Shown here one piece after another: positions 1 to 5,922 of a stretch of 11,243 nucleotides of DNA (its first letter is position 1; every line of letters starts with the position of its first letter). The notes beneath the pieces were generated by a model. That model was not told where the DNA came from, did no database searches, and saw only the letters and a list, made by a program, of their open reading frames with translations. The position numbers and the translations under genes are program-made. This DNA comes from Christensenella sp. UBA1214 (GTDB lineage Bacteria; Bacillota; Clostridia; Christensenellales; CAG-138): contig DBXK01000023.1 of the NCBI GenBank assembly GCA_002309375.1, positions 256-11,498 of the forward strand, written 5' to 3'.

Positions 1-540
1 GTCACCTTCTTCTTCAACGGCGGCGTGGAGCGCGTTTTCGAGGGCGAGGACAGGATCCTGATCCCCTCCCCCGACGTTCCGACCTATGATCTCAAGCCCG
101 AAATGAGCGCTTACGAAGTCACCGAAAAGGCGATCGAATGCGTGAATTCCGGTAAATACGACTTCATGGTGCTGAACTTCGCAAATCCCGATATGGTCGG
201 CCATACCGGCGTTCTCGAGGCGGCGATCAAAGCGGTCGGCGCCGTGGATGAGTGCATTGGAAAGCTCGTTCCCGCGATCCTCGAAAACGGCGGCAGCTGC
301 CTCATCACGGCCGATCACGGCAACTGCGAAAAGATGATCGACGAGAACGGCGAGCCTTTCACTCCCCACACGACCAACCCCGTTCCGCTCATCTACGTTT
401 CTTCGGATAAAGCCGAGCGCAAGTTTAAGCTCGCGTCCGGAGGCCGCCTCTGCGACCTTTCACCGACGCTGCTGCACATCATGGGGCTGCCTCAGCCCGC
501 GGAAATGACCGGCAGATGCCTGATCGAAGAAGCGAAGTGA
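1..540 (+). CDS. gpmI: 2,3-bisphosphoglycerate-independent phosphoglycerate mutase, C-terminal part (5' end outside window)
   Basis: Cytoplasmic glycolytic enzyme that interconverts 3- and 2-phosphoglycerate using two metal ions (Mn). The reading frame is open from base 1, so the gene begins upstream; 179 C-terminal residues are present, about a third of the usual ~510. The alkaline-phosphatase-superfamily metal ligands of the family are all visible: D and H in NFANPDMVGHTG, D and H in ITADHGNCEKM, and H in PHTTNPVPL. The C-terminal block LCDLSPTLLHIMGLPQP is also typical. The frame ends in TGA, followed 17 bases later by a strong hairpin terminator. The stretch is intact with no frameshift. 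In many Firmicutes gpmI sits in a gap-pgk-tpi-gpm-eno cluster, but whether that holds here cannot be seen. Confidence 0.97.
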   Translation, partial: VTFFFNGGVERVFEGEDRILIPSPDVPTYDLKPEMSAYEVTEKAIECVNSGKYDFMVLNFANPDMVGHTGVLEAAIKAVGAVDECIGKLVPAILENGGSCLITADHGNCEKMIDENGEPFTPHTTNPVPLIYVSSDKAERKFKLASGGRLCDLSPTLLHIMGLPQPAEMTGRCLIEEAK

Positions 541-557
541 CGATCCGATGCAATATT

Positions 558-595
558 AAACGGCGGTGAGAAATCACCGCCGTTTTATTTGCTTT
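558..595. terminator. Bidirectional rho-independent terminator between gpmI and the amidase gene
   Basis: A perfect 12-base inverted repeat (AAACGGCGGTGA, 558-569, and its complement, 574-585) flanks a GAAA loop. On the + strand it runs into TTTTATTTGCTTT, a good U-tract for gpmI. On the - strand the same hairpin is followed by TTTAATATT, a weaker U-tract, 18 bases beyond the amidase stop. It lies between two convergent genes, so it probably serves both. Confidence 0.9.
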
Positions 596-603
596 ACCCG
601 GCT

Positions 604-1611
604 TTAATGACTGCTGTTCAAATATTTTTCCGCACCCTGCGTGATCAGCTTTGCGAGCAGGCGCTGATAGGCCGGATTCTGCAGCAGCAGTTCCTCATCG
701 TGGTTCGACAGGAAGCCGCATTCGATCAGGATCGCCGGGCAGACCGGCTCGCGGACGACCATCAGATTGCCCGTATAGACATTCGTTCTGACAGTCGTGA
801 TCTCCGAACTGAGCGCCGAGATCATATCCTTTGCAAACTGTTCGCCGGCAGTGCCTTTTTTATAGCAGTAGATCCTTGCGCCGAGAACATCCCTGTCGGT
901 ATCCAATGCATTTTGATGGATGCTGATCGAGATATCGAAGATATCGAGCTTCATGACCTGCTTGCGCCATTTCATGTCGGCGTCCTTGCTTCTGCCGACG
1001 GCGTAATCGTCCATCCTCGTCATGAAGACATAATAGCCCTTGGAGCCGAGCCACTGCGCAACGTAACGGGCGATCTCAAGGTTGATATCCGCTTCCGTGA
1101 CACCGGTATCGATGCCTACGGTACCGCCGTCAAAGCCGCCGTGGCCGACGTCCAGAAGAACGATCGTTGCGCTCTTCGGAAGGGTCTTGAGCAGCTCGAG
1201 CCTCGCCTTTACATCTTCGAACGAGCCCGTCGTAACGGCATACGGGATCGCGGGATAGGGGCTCTGCGGAACATTCGGCACTCCCGGATCGTTGATATGG
1301 ATCCCCGGAACAGCTGAAGCCGGGGGCTGCGTGTTTATTTCCGGCGTTTCCGTCGGATTGTCGGTAACTGCGGGAACGGCCTGCGTCACTTCAGGCGTTT
1401 CCGTCAATTCTCCGGTCTTCGGATCGATTGAAGTCGGTTCGTCCGAACCGATGCTGTGTGTTGCATCGTCATTATCGTTTAAAAATGTATCCGTTCCGGC
1501 ATTTGAACAGCTTTTCCTGCTGATCAATTTGATTACCAGGACAAGAACGAATATTGCCAGCAATATGATCAAGCCGGTCATTATCAAACGAACCCGTTCC
1601 TGTTTTCTCAC
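604..1611 (-). CDS. Membrane-anchored N-acetylmuramoyl-L-alanine amidase (Amidase_3 family)
   Basis: Zinc hydrolase that cleaves the bond between N-acetylmuramic acid and the L-alanine of the peptidoglycan stem, acting outside the membrane. Of 335 residues, 7-30 form one hydrophobic segment after a basic start (signal anchor), about 40-125 are a Thr/Pro/Glu-rich linker, and about 147-332 are the catalytic domain. The zinc ligands and catalytic residue of the family are present: H157 (DVGHGG), E173 (TEADINLEIA), H232 (SIHQNA) and E297 (LIECGFLSN). The domain resembles CwlD and the LytC catalytic domain. There are no SH3, LysM or cell-wall-binding repeats, so the anchor and linker hold it near the wall. 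The start is GTG at 1611, with a modest AAGTGAG ribosome site and a good promoter at 1703-1731. A CwlD-like role in cortex modification is possible but unproven; growth-related wall turnover is equally likely. Confidence 0.92.
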   Translation of the reverse strand: MRKQERVRLIMTGLIILLAIFVLVLVIKLISRKSCSNAGTDTFLNDNDDATHSIGSDEPTSIDPKTGELTETPEVTQAVPAVTDNPTETPEINTQPPASAVPGIHINDPGVPNVPQSPYPAIPYAVTTGSFEDVKARLELLKTLPKSATIVLLDVGHGGFDGGTVGIDTGVTEADINLEIARYVAQWLGSKGYYVFMTRMDDYAVGRSKDADMKWRKQVMKLDIFDISISIHQNALDTDRDVLGARIYCYKKGTAGEQFAKDMISALSSEITTVRTNVYTGNLMVVREPVCPAILIECGFLSNHDEELLLQNPAYQRLLAKLITQGAEKYLNSSH

Positions 1612-1702
1612 GCATTACGTCTCACTTTCGAAATTCTGTGAAAGCCTCGCCCGCCGGCTGCAGGAATCGAAACCGCAAACAGGCCAACTTTCACCGCATA
1701 AT

Positions 1703-1731
1703 ATTATGACAGATTTTTAGCCGAAAATCAA
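1703..1731 (-). promoter_or_regulatory. Sigma-A-type promoter of the amidase gene
   Basis: Read on the - strand: -35 TTGATT (1731-1726), a 17-base spacer, and -10 CATAAT (1708-1703). Transcription would start near 1696, giving a leader of about 85 bases. A housekeeping promoter argues somewhat against purely sporulation-specific expression. Confidence 0.65.
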
Positions 1732-1824
1732 TGCCCTATTTGAAAATTCGTGCGCATTTTTCAAAAAAAGTCTCTCCGCTCCGTATTTCGGCATATTAAA
1801 AAAGCCTTATGTCAATTCAATAAA

Positions 1825-1838
1825 TTAGCATATGCTAA
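1825..1838. repeat. Perfect 14-base palindrome TTAGCATATGCTAA in an AT-rich gap
   Basis: This palindrome sits 37 bases downstream of the spoVAE stop, in the AT-rich gap 1732-1874 that holds no gene. As - strand RNA it could form a weak 5-bp hairpin (loop AUAU) followed by UUUAUU, perhaps a poor terminator for spoVAD-spoVAE. It also contains CATATGCTA, which fits the loose CATAnnnTA -10 of sporulation sigma factors E/K, but no partner -35 or gene supports a promoter. AAGCCTT occurs on both sides (1802-1808 and 1840-1846). Function is unknown. Confidence 0.4.
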
Positions 1839-1874
1839 CAAGCCTTGTTTTTTGGTTTTTTTATGGATCGGAGT

Positions 1875-2243
1875 TCATTTTTTCGTTTTCGGGGTAAAAA
1901 TCAGTGCGAAAAGATAGCCGAAGAATACCGCTGCCGTGATCCCCGCCGCCGTTGCCTTGACTCCGCCCGTGACGGCGCCGAGAAGGCCCTCCGTTTTCGC
2001 GCCTTCGATTGCTCCTGTCGCGAGCGCATATCCGAATCCGGTCAGCGGCACAGTCGCCCCCGCCCCTCCCGCTTCAACAACGGGGCTGTATAATCCGAGC
2101 GCCGTCAGTACGACGCCCGAAGTCACGAAAAGAACAAGTATCCTCGCGGGCGTCAGCCGCGTGAGGCTCATCAGGACCTGCCCGACTGTGCAGATCGCTC
2201 CTCCGATCAGAAATGCCCAAAGATAATCCGTTAAGCTGCTCAT
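1875..2243 (-). CDS. spoVAE: Stage V sporulation protein AE (SpoVAE)
   Basis: Small integral membrane protein of the SpoVA complex in the inner spore membrane, which moves Ca-dipicolinic acid into the forespore and releases it at germination. The 122-residue product is almost entirely hydrophobic and matches the family along its length: LWAFLIGGAICTVGQVL, LTPARILVLFV, GAGATVPLTGFGYALATGAIEG, GLLGAVTGGV, and a last membrane segment ending in a basic tail (FTPKTKK). The start chosen is ATG at 2243. It has a perfect GAGGAGG ribosome site seven bases upstream and is where SpoVAE proteins normally begin; an in-frame start at 2282 would add 13 residues inside spoVAD. The ribosome site overlaps the spoVAD stop and the gap is only 10 bases, so the two are co-transcribed and probably translationally coupled. 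Confidence 0.95.
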   Translation of the reverse strand: MSSLTDYLWAFLIGGAICTVGQVLMSLTRLTPARILVLFVTSGVVLTALGLYSPVVEAGGAGATVPLTGFGYALATGAIEGAKTEGLLGAVTGGVKATAAGITAAVFFGYLFALIFTPKTKK

Positions 2244-2253
2244 AATATCCTCC

Positions 2254-3291
2254 TCAATCCTCGTGTTCAATAACGACTGCATGGGATATGCATGGAATGC
2301 TTTCGCCCTGGAGGCTCGTGACCGGGCTCAAAAGCGCTCCGGTCGCAAGGAACAGGATCCTCTTGTATTCGCCGCGCTCGACCGCGGGGATAAAATGGCT
2401 TGCAAGCACGCTTGCAGCGCAGCCACACCCGCTTCCGCCGCAGACGGTATTCTGATCCTCCGCAAAAATCAGTCTTCCGCAGTCATCATGTGCATTTTTA
2501 ATATCCGCGCCCTTTGCCGAGCAGAGCTCATAGAGCATTTCGGAGCCGAACCTTCCGAGATCGCCGGTTATTATCCGATCATAATAATCCGGCGTTTTTC
2601 CCATGTCCTCGAGATGCGTCAGGATCGTTCTGCACGCTGCCGGCGCCATCGCAGCACCCATGTTGTTCGCATCTGTGATCCCGAAATCCTCAACGCTCCC
2701 CATTGTTCCTCCCGTCAGCGCCGCATGTGTAAACTGCGTTTTTTTGCTGTCTCTGAATGTTTTTTCATTGCCGAGGATCACACATCCCGCGCCGGTGACT
2801 GTTCGCTGCGATGTCGGGACGGGCTGAACTCCCATTTCGAGCGGATAACGGTACTGCCTTTCAACAGTTGAAAAATGGCTGCTGCCCGCGCATGCCGTGA
2901 GCTCGGCAAAGCCGCCGTCGGTCAGCATCCCGCCGATCATCAGCGCTTCGGTGATCGTTGAACAGGCGGAATAGAGCCCGATGAACGGCGCGCGGATCTC
3001 CCTTGCCGCAAAACCCGAGGACACTATTTGGTTCAGAAGATCTCCTCCGATCAAACAGCTCAGCTCATCGCTTTGCCGTCCGATCTTGAAAAGAGCGGTC
3101 CTGACGGCGCTTTCGAACATCCTGCTCTCCGCCTGTTCCCAGCTGTCGAGGCCGAGAGTATCATCCTTTATCGAAACGTCGAACTCGCTTCCGAGCGGTC
3201 CTTCGCCTTCCTTGCTTCCGACGAACGCGGCCGAAGCCATGATCCTCGGCCGGCTTGTGAGTTCAAATGAGTGTTTCCCGATCCTTCCCAT
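2254..3291 (-). CDS. spoVAD: Stage V sporulation protein AD (SpoVAD)
   Basis: Thiolase-fold protein of the spore inner membrane that binds dipicolinic acid within the SpoVA channel complex. The 345-residue product fits the family length (~340) and is recognisable throughout: GKHSFELTSRPRIMASAAFVG at the N-terminus, GPLGSEFD, GLYSACSTITEAL with C110 at the position of the thiolase nucleophile, TGAGCVILG, GGTMGSVEDFGITDANNMGAAMAPAA, and GGSGCGCAASVLAS (about 285-298). The start is ATG at 3291, with GGAGG four bases upstream; the in-frame ATG at 3327 has no ribosome site and would add 12 unrelated residues. It is followed by spoVAE. In most Clostridia and Bacilli spoVAC precedes this gene, but here the upstream neighbour is rsfS behind its own terminator, so spoVAC must be elsewhere or absent. 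Sigma-G control is expected from the family. Confidence 0.96.
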   Translation of the reverse strand: MGRIGKHSFELTSRPRIMASAAFVGSKEGEGPLGSEFDVSIKDDTLGLDSWEQAESRMFESAVRTALFKIGRQSDELSCLIGGDLLNQIVSSGFAAREIRAPFIGLYSACSTITEALMIGGMLTDGGFAELTACAGSSHFSTVERQYRYPLEMGVQPVPTSQRTVTGAGCVILGNEKTFRDSKKTQFTHAALTGGTMGSVEDFGITDANNMGAAMAPAACRTILTHLEDMGKTPDYYDRIITGDLGRFGSEMLYELCSAKGADIKNAHDDCGRLIFAEDQNTVCGGSGCGCAASVLASHFIPAVERGEYKRILFLATGALLSPVTSLQGESIPCISHAVVIEHED

Positions 3292-3315
3292 ATTGCCTCC
3301 ATACGGTTTTTGTTT

Positions 3316-3344
3316 TATTTTTCGCATACGAAAGCGGAATATGC
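3316..3344 (-). promoter_or_regulatory. Weak candidate forespore (sigma-G-like) promoter for spoVAD-spoVAE
   Basis: A terminator lies just upstream, so spoVAD needs its own promoter between about 3292 and 3348. On the - strand the best match to the sigma-G pattern is GCATA (3344-3340), a 17-base spacer, then AAAAATA (3322-3316), which matches the -10 only partly. No sigma-A promoter is visible in this short gap, which itself suggests a sporulation sigma factor. Confidence 0.25.
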
Positions 3345-3370
3345 AAAAGCCCCGCTGCAGGAGCGGGGCG
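3344..3370 (-). terminator. Terminator of the nadD-rsfS transcript
   Basis: Perfect 8-bp GC-rich stem (GCCCCGCT, 3349-3356, pairing with 3362-3369) with a 5-base loop. On the - strand it is followed by TTTTGCATATT. It lies about 64 bases past the rsfS stop and 58 bases before the spoVAD start, separating the housekeeping pair from the sporulation pair. Confidence 0.75.
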
Positions 3371-3432
3371 GATCGAAAAACGGCCGCAGGAAATCAGGGC
3401 GTTTCAAAGCATCGATTCATATGATTCTCTTG

Positions 3433-3846
3433 TTATTCGGCTTGTTCCGGTTTCAGCACCTCGGTCGTTTCATCCATCCAAAGGCGCTCGACATTATAAT
3501 ACTCACGCTCTTCGGGATGGAAGATATGCACAAGGATGTTGGAATAGTCAAGAACGATCCAGCGGCCTTCATTATAGCCTTCGCGGCGTCGCAGAGCGAG
3601 ATGCGCCTCCTCCGCCTTCTCCTCGATCGCATCGCAGATCGATTTGACGTGGAGAGAGGAAGTTCCGCTCATGAAGACGAACCAGTCGGCGACGATCGTT
3701 TTATCCGCAACATGAACGGCAACGATGTCCTCCGCCTTTTTCTCTTCGGCGGCGGCCATGATCAGCCTGACGCAGCCCTTGAGTTCCTCGCGGAGCTTGA
3801 TCTCAAGCTCGGAAATGAATGATTTGGATTCGGTGTTCAGTTCCAA
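3433..3846 (-). CDS. rsfS: Ribosomal silencing factor RsfS
   Basis: Binds ribosomal protein uL14 on the 50S subunit and blocks joining of the 30S, lowering translation when nutrients are scarce. The 137-residue product has the family core at about 27-125: EEKKAEDIVAVHVADKTIVADWFVFMSG, VKSICDAIEEK, EGYNEGRWIVLDYSNILVHIFHPEEREYYNVERLW. It carries about 25 extra N-terminal residues and a short acidic tail compared with the usual ~115. The start is TTG at 3846: GGAGG lies six bases upstream and no better-placed ATG exists. The ribosome site overlaps the last codons of nadD and only two bases separate the genes, so translation is probably coupled. The yqeK-rsfS (yqeK-yqeL) order next to nadD is a classic Firmicutes arrangement. 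Confidence 0.95.
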   Translation of the reverse strand: MELNTESKSFISELEIKLREELKGCVRLIMAAAEEKKAEDIVAVHVADKTIVADWFVFMSGTSSLHVKSICDAIEEKAEEAHLALRRREGYNEGRWIVLDYSNILVHIFHPEEREYYNVERLWMDETTEVLKPEQAE

Positions 3847-3848
3847 TT

Positions 3849-5039
3849 TTAACCTCCGGTATGATTATTTTGCTTTTTGTTTTTGATTCGGCTTTCGATC
3901 GCCTGAAGAGTCGAGTTCGTCGTCGGATGAATGGGCTTCTCCCTCGACTTCATATAGGCGATATTGTTCCTCAGAACAGCGGCGACGGCGGCGTCCAGGC
4001 TCTGGCCTGCAAGCCTTCGGATCGGTGTAATCCTGCGGTAATCCCTTGAAGGTTCGAGCTTATCCGCAAGGAAGATCACTTCATCAAACGGCGTCATGTC
4101 CGGAGCGCCGAGAGTATGCAGCTCGATCGCGCGAAGGATCTCGGGATCGTCAATGCCGAAATCGGCTTTCGCGCAGATCGCGCCGAGCCGCGCATGGATC
4201 AGATACGGATTCGCCTTTTCCTCCTCCGTCGGGCAGAAGCCGACCCGGGCCATCTTTTCGTCGAGAAGCTCTGTTTTGAGCTTTGCGCAATCGTGTATAA
4301 GCCCGCAGAGATAAGCCTTTTTCGTATCGAGGCCGTATCGGTCGGCAATAAGAACGGCTTCACGGGCCGTCAGCAGCGAATGCCTCAGCCGCGAAGGCTC
4401 GAGCCTTTCCGCAAGCCTGTCGCGAATTTCAAGGATCTCCTTCGGGGCATAGAGCAGATTTTCATAGATATAGAGTTCCGTTTTACGGGCTGTGATATCC
4501 CGGATCGGTCTTGCTTCTGCGATCCTTGTGCGAACTTCTGTCGAGGAGATCTCCGGCCCGCAGGCGTTTGAGATCACGATCTCGCCGCCGAACTGCGCTT
4601 TGATCGCTTCGGCAAGCGCAGGCAGGTCCTCGGCCTGGCCTTCGCGCTGAACGGCTGCAAGCTTCGCAAGGCGCAGGATCTCCGCCGGTTGGTACCATGT
4701 CGGGAAATTTGCGAGCATATCCGCGCCGACGATGAAATAAAGCTCTGCGCCCTTGAAACGCTTTTTCATCTCCGCAAGGGTCTCGACGGTATAGCTCTTT
4801 CCCCCGCGCCGGATCTCCAGATCCGATGCAATGAGGCCCGGGATGTTTTTAAGGGTCAGTTTTGCCATTTCGAACCGCACGGAAGCGGGAGTACGCTCGC
4901 TGTTCGGCTTATGCGGCGGATCGGCCGCAACCATGAAATAGACTTTATTGAGACCGAGCTCGCCGAGCACGGCCTTTGCGATCGTTATGTGCCCGAGATG
5001 GATCGGGTCGAATGTTCCGCCGTAGATTCCGATTTTCAT
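3849..5039 (-). CDS. nadD: Nicotinate-nucleotide adenylyltransferase fused to YqeK-type HD phosphohydrolase
   Basis: Two enzymes in one 396-residue chain. Residues 1-200 are NadD, which makes deamido-NAD from nicotinate mononucleotide and ATP: GGTFDPIHLGH (7-17) is the nucleotidyltransferase GxFxPxHxGH motif, followed by FIVGADMLANFPTWYQP and ISSTEVRTRI (about 164-173). Residues ~200-385 are a YqeK-type HD domain, with RHSLLTAREA (H220), LIHDCAK (H249, D250), YLIHARLG (H282), AIELHTLG (H308) and FLADKLEPSRDY (D326) as metal ligands. YqeK proteins hydrolyse symmetrical dinucleoside tetraphosphates such as Ap4A. In Bacillus nadD and yqeK are adjacent separate genes; here there is no stop between them. 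The start is ATG at 5039, where NadD proteins normally begin (MKIGIYGG); an in-frame ATG at 5057 lies inside the promoter. It is the first gene of nadD-rsfS. Confidence 0.94.
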   Translation of the reverse strand: MKIGIYGGTFDPIHLGHITIAKAVLGELGLNKVYFMVAADPPHKPNSERTPASVRFEMAKLTLKNIPGLIASDLEIRRGGKSYTVETLAEMKKRFKGAELYFIVGADMLANFPTWYQPAEILRLAKLAAVQREGQAEDLPALAEAIKAQFGGEIVISNACGPEISSTEVRTRIAEARPIRDITARKTELYIYENLLYAPKEILEIRDRLAERLEPSRLRHSLLTAREAVLIADRYGLDTKKAYLCGLIHDCAKLKTELLDEKMARVGFCPTEEEKANPYLIHARLGAICAKADFGIDDPEILRAIELHTLGAPDMTPFDEVIFLADKLEPSRDYRRITPIRRLAGQSLDAAVAAVLRNNIAYMKSREKPIHPTTNSTLQAIESRIKNKKQNNHTGG

Positions 5040-5045
5040 GGTCCT

Positions 5046-5074
5046 ATTATACAGCATTGTCCCTCGTTTGTGAA
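5046..5074 (-). promoter_or_regulatory. Strong sigma-A-type promoter of nadD, abutting the start codon
   Basis: Read on the - strand: -35 TTCACA (5074-5069), a 17-base spacer, and a perfect -10 TATAAT (5051-5046). With the usual six bases between -10 and the start site, transcription would begin at 5039, the A of the nadD ATG, giving a leaderless mRNA. The only Shine-Dalgarno-like bases upstream of that ATG (AGGA) are two bases away, too close to work normally. Confidence 0.7.
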
Positions 5075-5106
5075 TTATGATGCGGCGATCGGCAGATACT
5101 GTTTTT

Positions 5107-5922
5107 ATGAAAGCCGAGCTTAAAGAAGCATATTTGAGACATCACTCTGCGGGAAAAGGCGCTACTGCGCGGCTTTTCGACCGCATGCTCTTTTTTTCTC
5201 TCGTTTTCGGCGTCGGGTATTTTATAGCCCGTATAGTCACTGGAAGTGCCGTCGCTTCGTTTTTTATCGGAGCGCTCGCGGGGGGCGTGTATCTGCTCGG
5301 TGCCGATATCCTGTTCCGCATCGCATTCGCCGGATCCGTTTCAAAGCTTCGATCCGATACCGCAAGGAGCATCCTTTCGAAAAAACTGCTGCTTGCCCCG
5401 AGCGAAGAACTGCACCGCGAGGCAGCGACCTCTCTGCGTCCGAAAGCTGACTGCAGGATCGCAGTCATGCAGAAAACCGCCCCTGCGGCGGAGGATGACA
5501 TTTATTCGGTCCTGCGAAAGAACGCAAAAGCCGGATCCGTCGTTTTTGTTTCGGTGAGCGGATTCACATCCGAAGCGGAGCTTATCGCGCAGCGGATGGA
5601 TTCCCCGCCCGTCAAATTGATCAAAGCCGCGGATATTGCCGGACTTGCTGCGGCATATAAGCCCTCCGAAGCGGAGATCGACAGTGAAATAATCGCGCTC
5701 TATGCGAACAGAAAAGCCGAAAAGCCGAAACTCGCCGGAAGCCTAAAGCCGGGAAGTGCAGCTAAATACCTTGTTTTAGGCGCAGGCACTTACTTTCTTT
5801 CGTTTATTTCCGGCGCGGGCTTGTTTTTGCGGAGCATCGCGTCGATAGTGATCACTTTCTCGGTGCTTGCGATCGGGCTGAAGCTTTACGGAAAGCGGTG
5901 GCCGCAGCAGGATCATTCCTGA
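5107..5922 (+). CDS. Unrecognised membrane protein with four predicted membrane segments
   Basis: I do not recognise this gene. The 271-residue product from ATG 5107 has hydrophobic segments at about 28-47, 49-76, 221-243 and 243-262, with a soluble middle of about 140 residues. That middle holds a predicted beta-strand and loop, SVVFVSVSGFTSEAELIAQRM (about 144-164). The SGFT-x-EA pattern recalls the end of Mrr-type PD-(D/E)xK nuclease domains, but I see no clear catalytic D-ExK, so a nuclease is not claimed. An upstream in-frame ATG at 5077 would add 10 residues; neither start has a Shine-Dalgarno. It is divergent from nadD, and its 3' end overlaps the convergent penicillin-binding protein gene by 10 bases. 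No frameshift is seen, and codon use and GC resemble the neighbours, so it is very likely a real gene. Confidence 0.75.
   Translation: MKAELKEAYLRHHSAGKGATARLFDRMLFFSLVFGVGYFIARIVTGSAVASFFIGALAGGVYLLGADILFRIAFAGSVSKLRSDTARSILSKKLLLAPSEELHREAATSLRPKADCRIAVMQKTAPAAEDDIYSVLRKNAKAGSVVFVSVSGFTSEAELIAQRMDSPPVKLIKAADIAGLAAAYKPSEAEIDSEIIALYANRKAEKPKLAGSLKPGSAAKYLVLGAGTYFLSFISGAGLFLRSIASIVITFSVLAIGLKLYGKRWPQQDHS

Noticed and set aside
589..1317. 242-codon + strand frame
   Set aside because: It is the complement of the well-supported amidase gene, which has all its zinc ligands and an assigned promoter.
1798..1815. TTGACA on the - strand (1815-1810) as a promoter
   Set aside because: No acceptable -10 lies 16-18 bases downstream, and the amidase already has a better promoter closer to its start.
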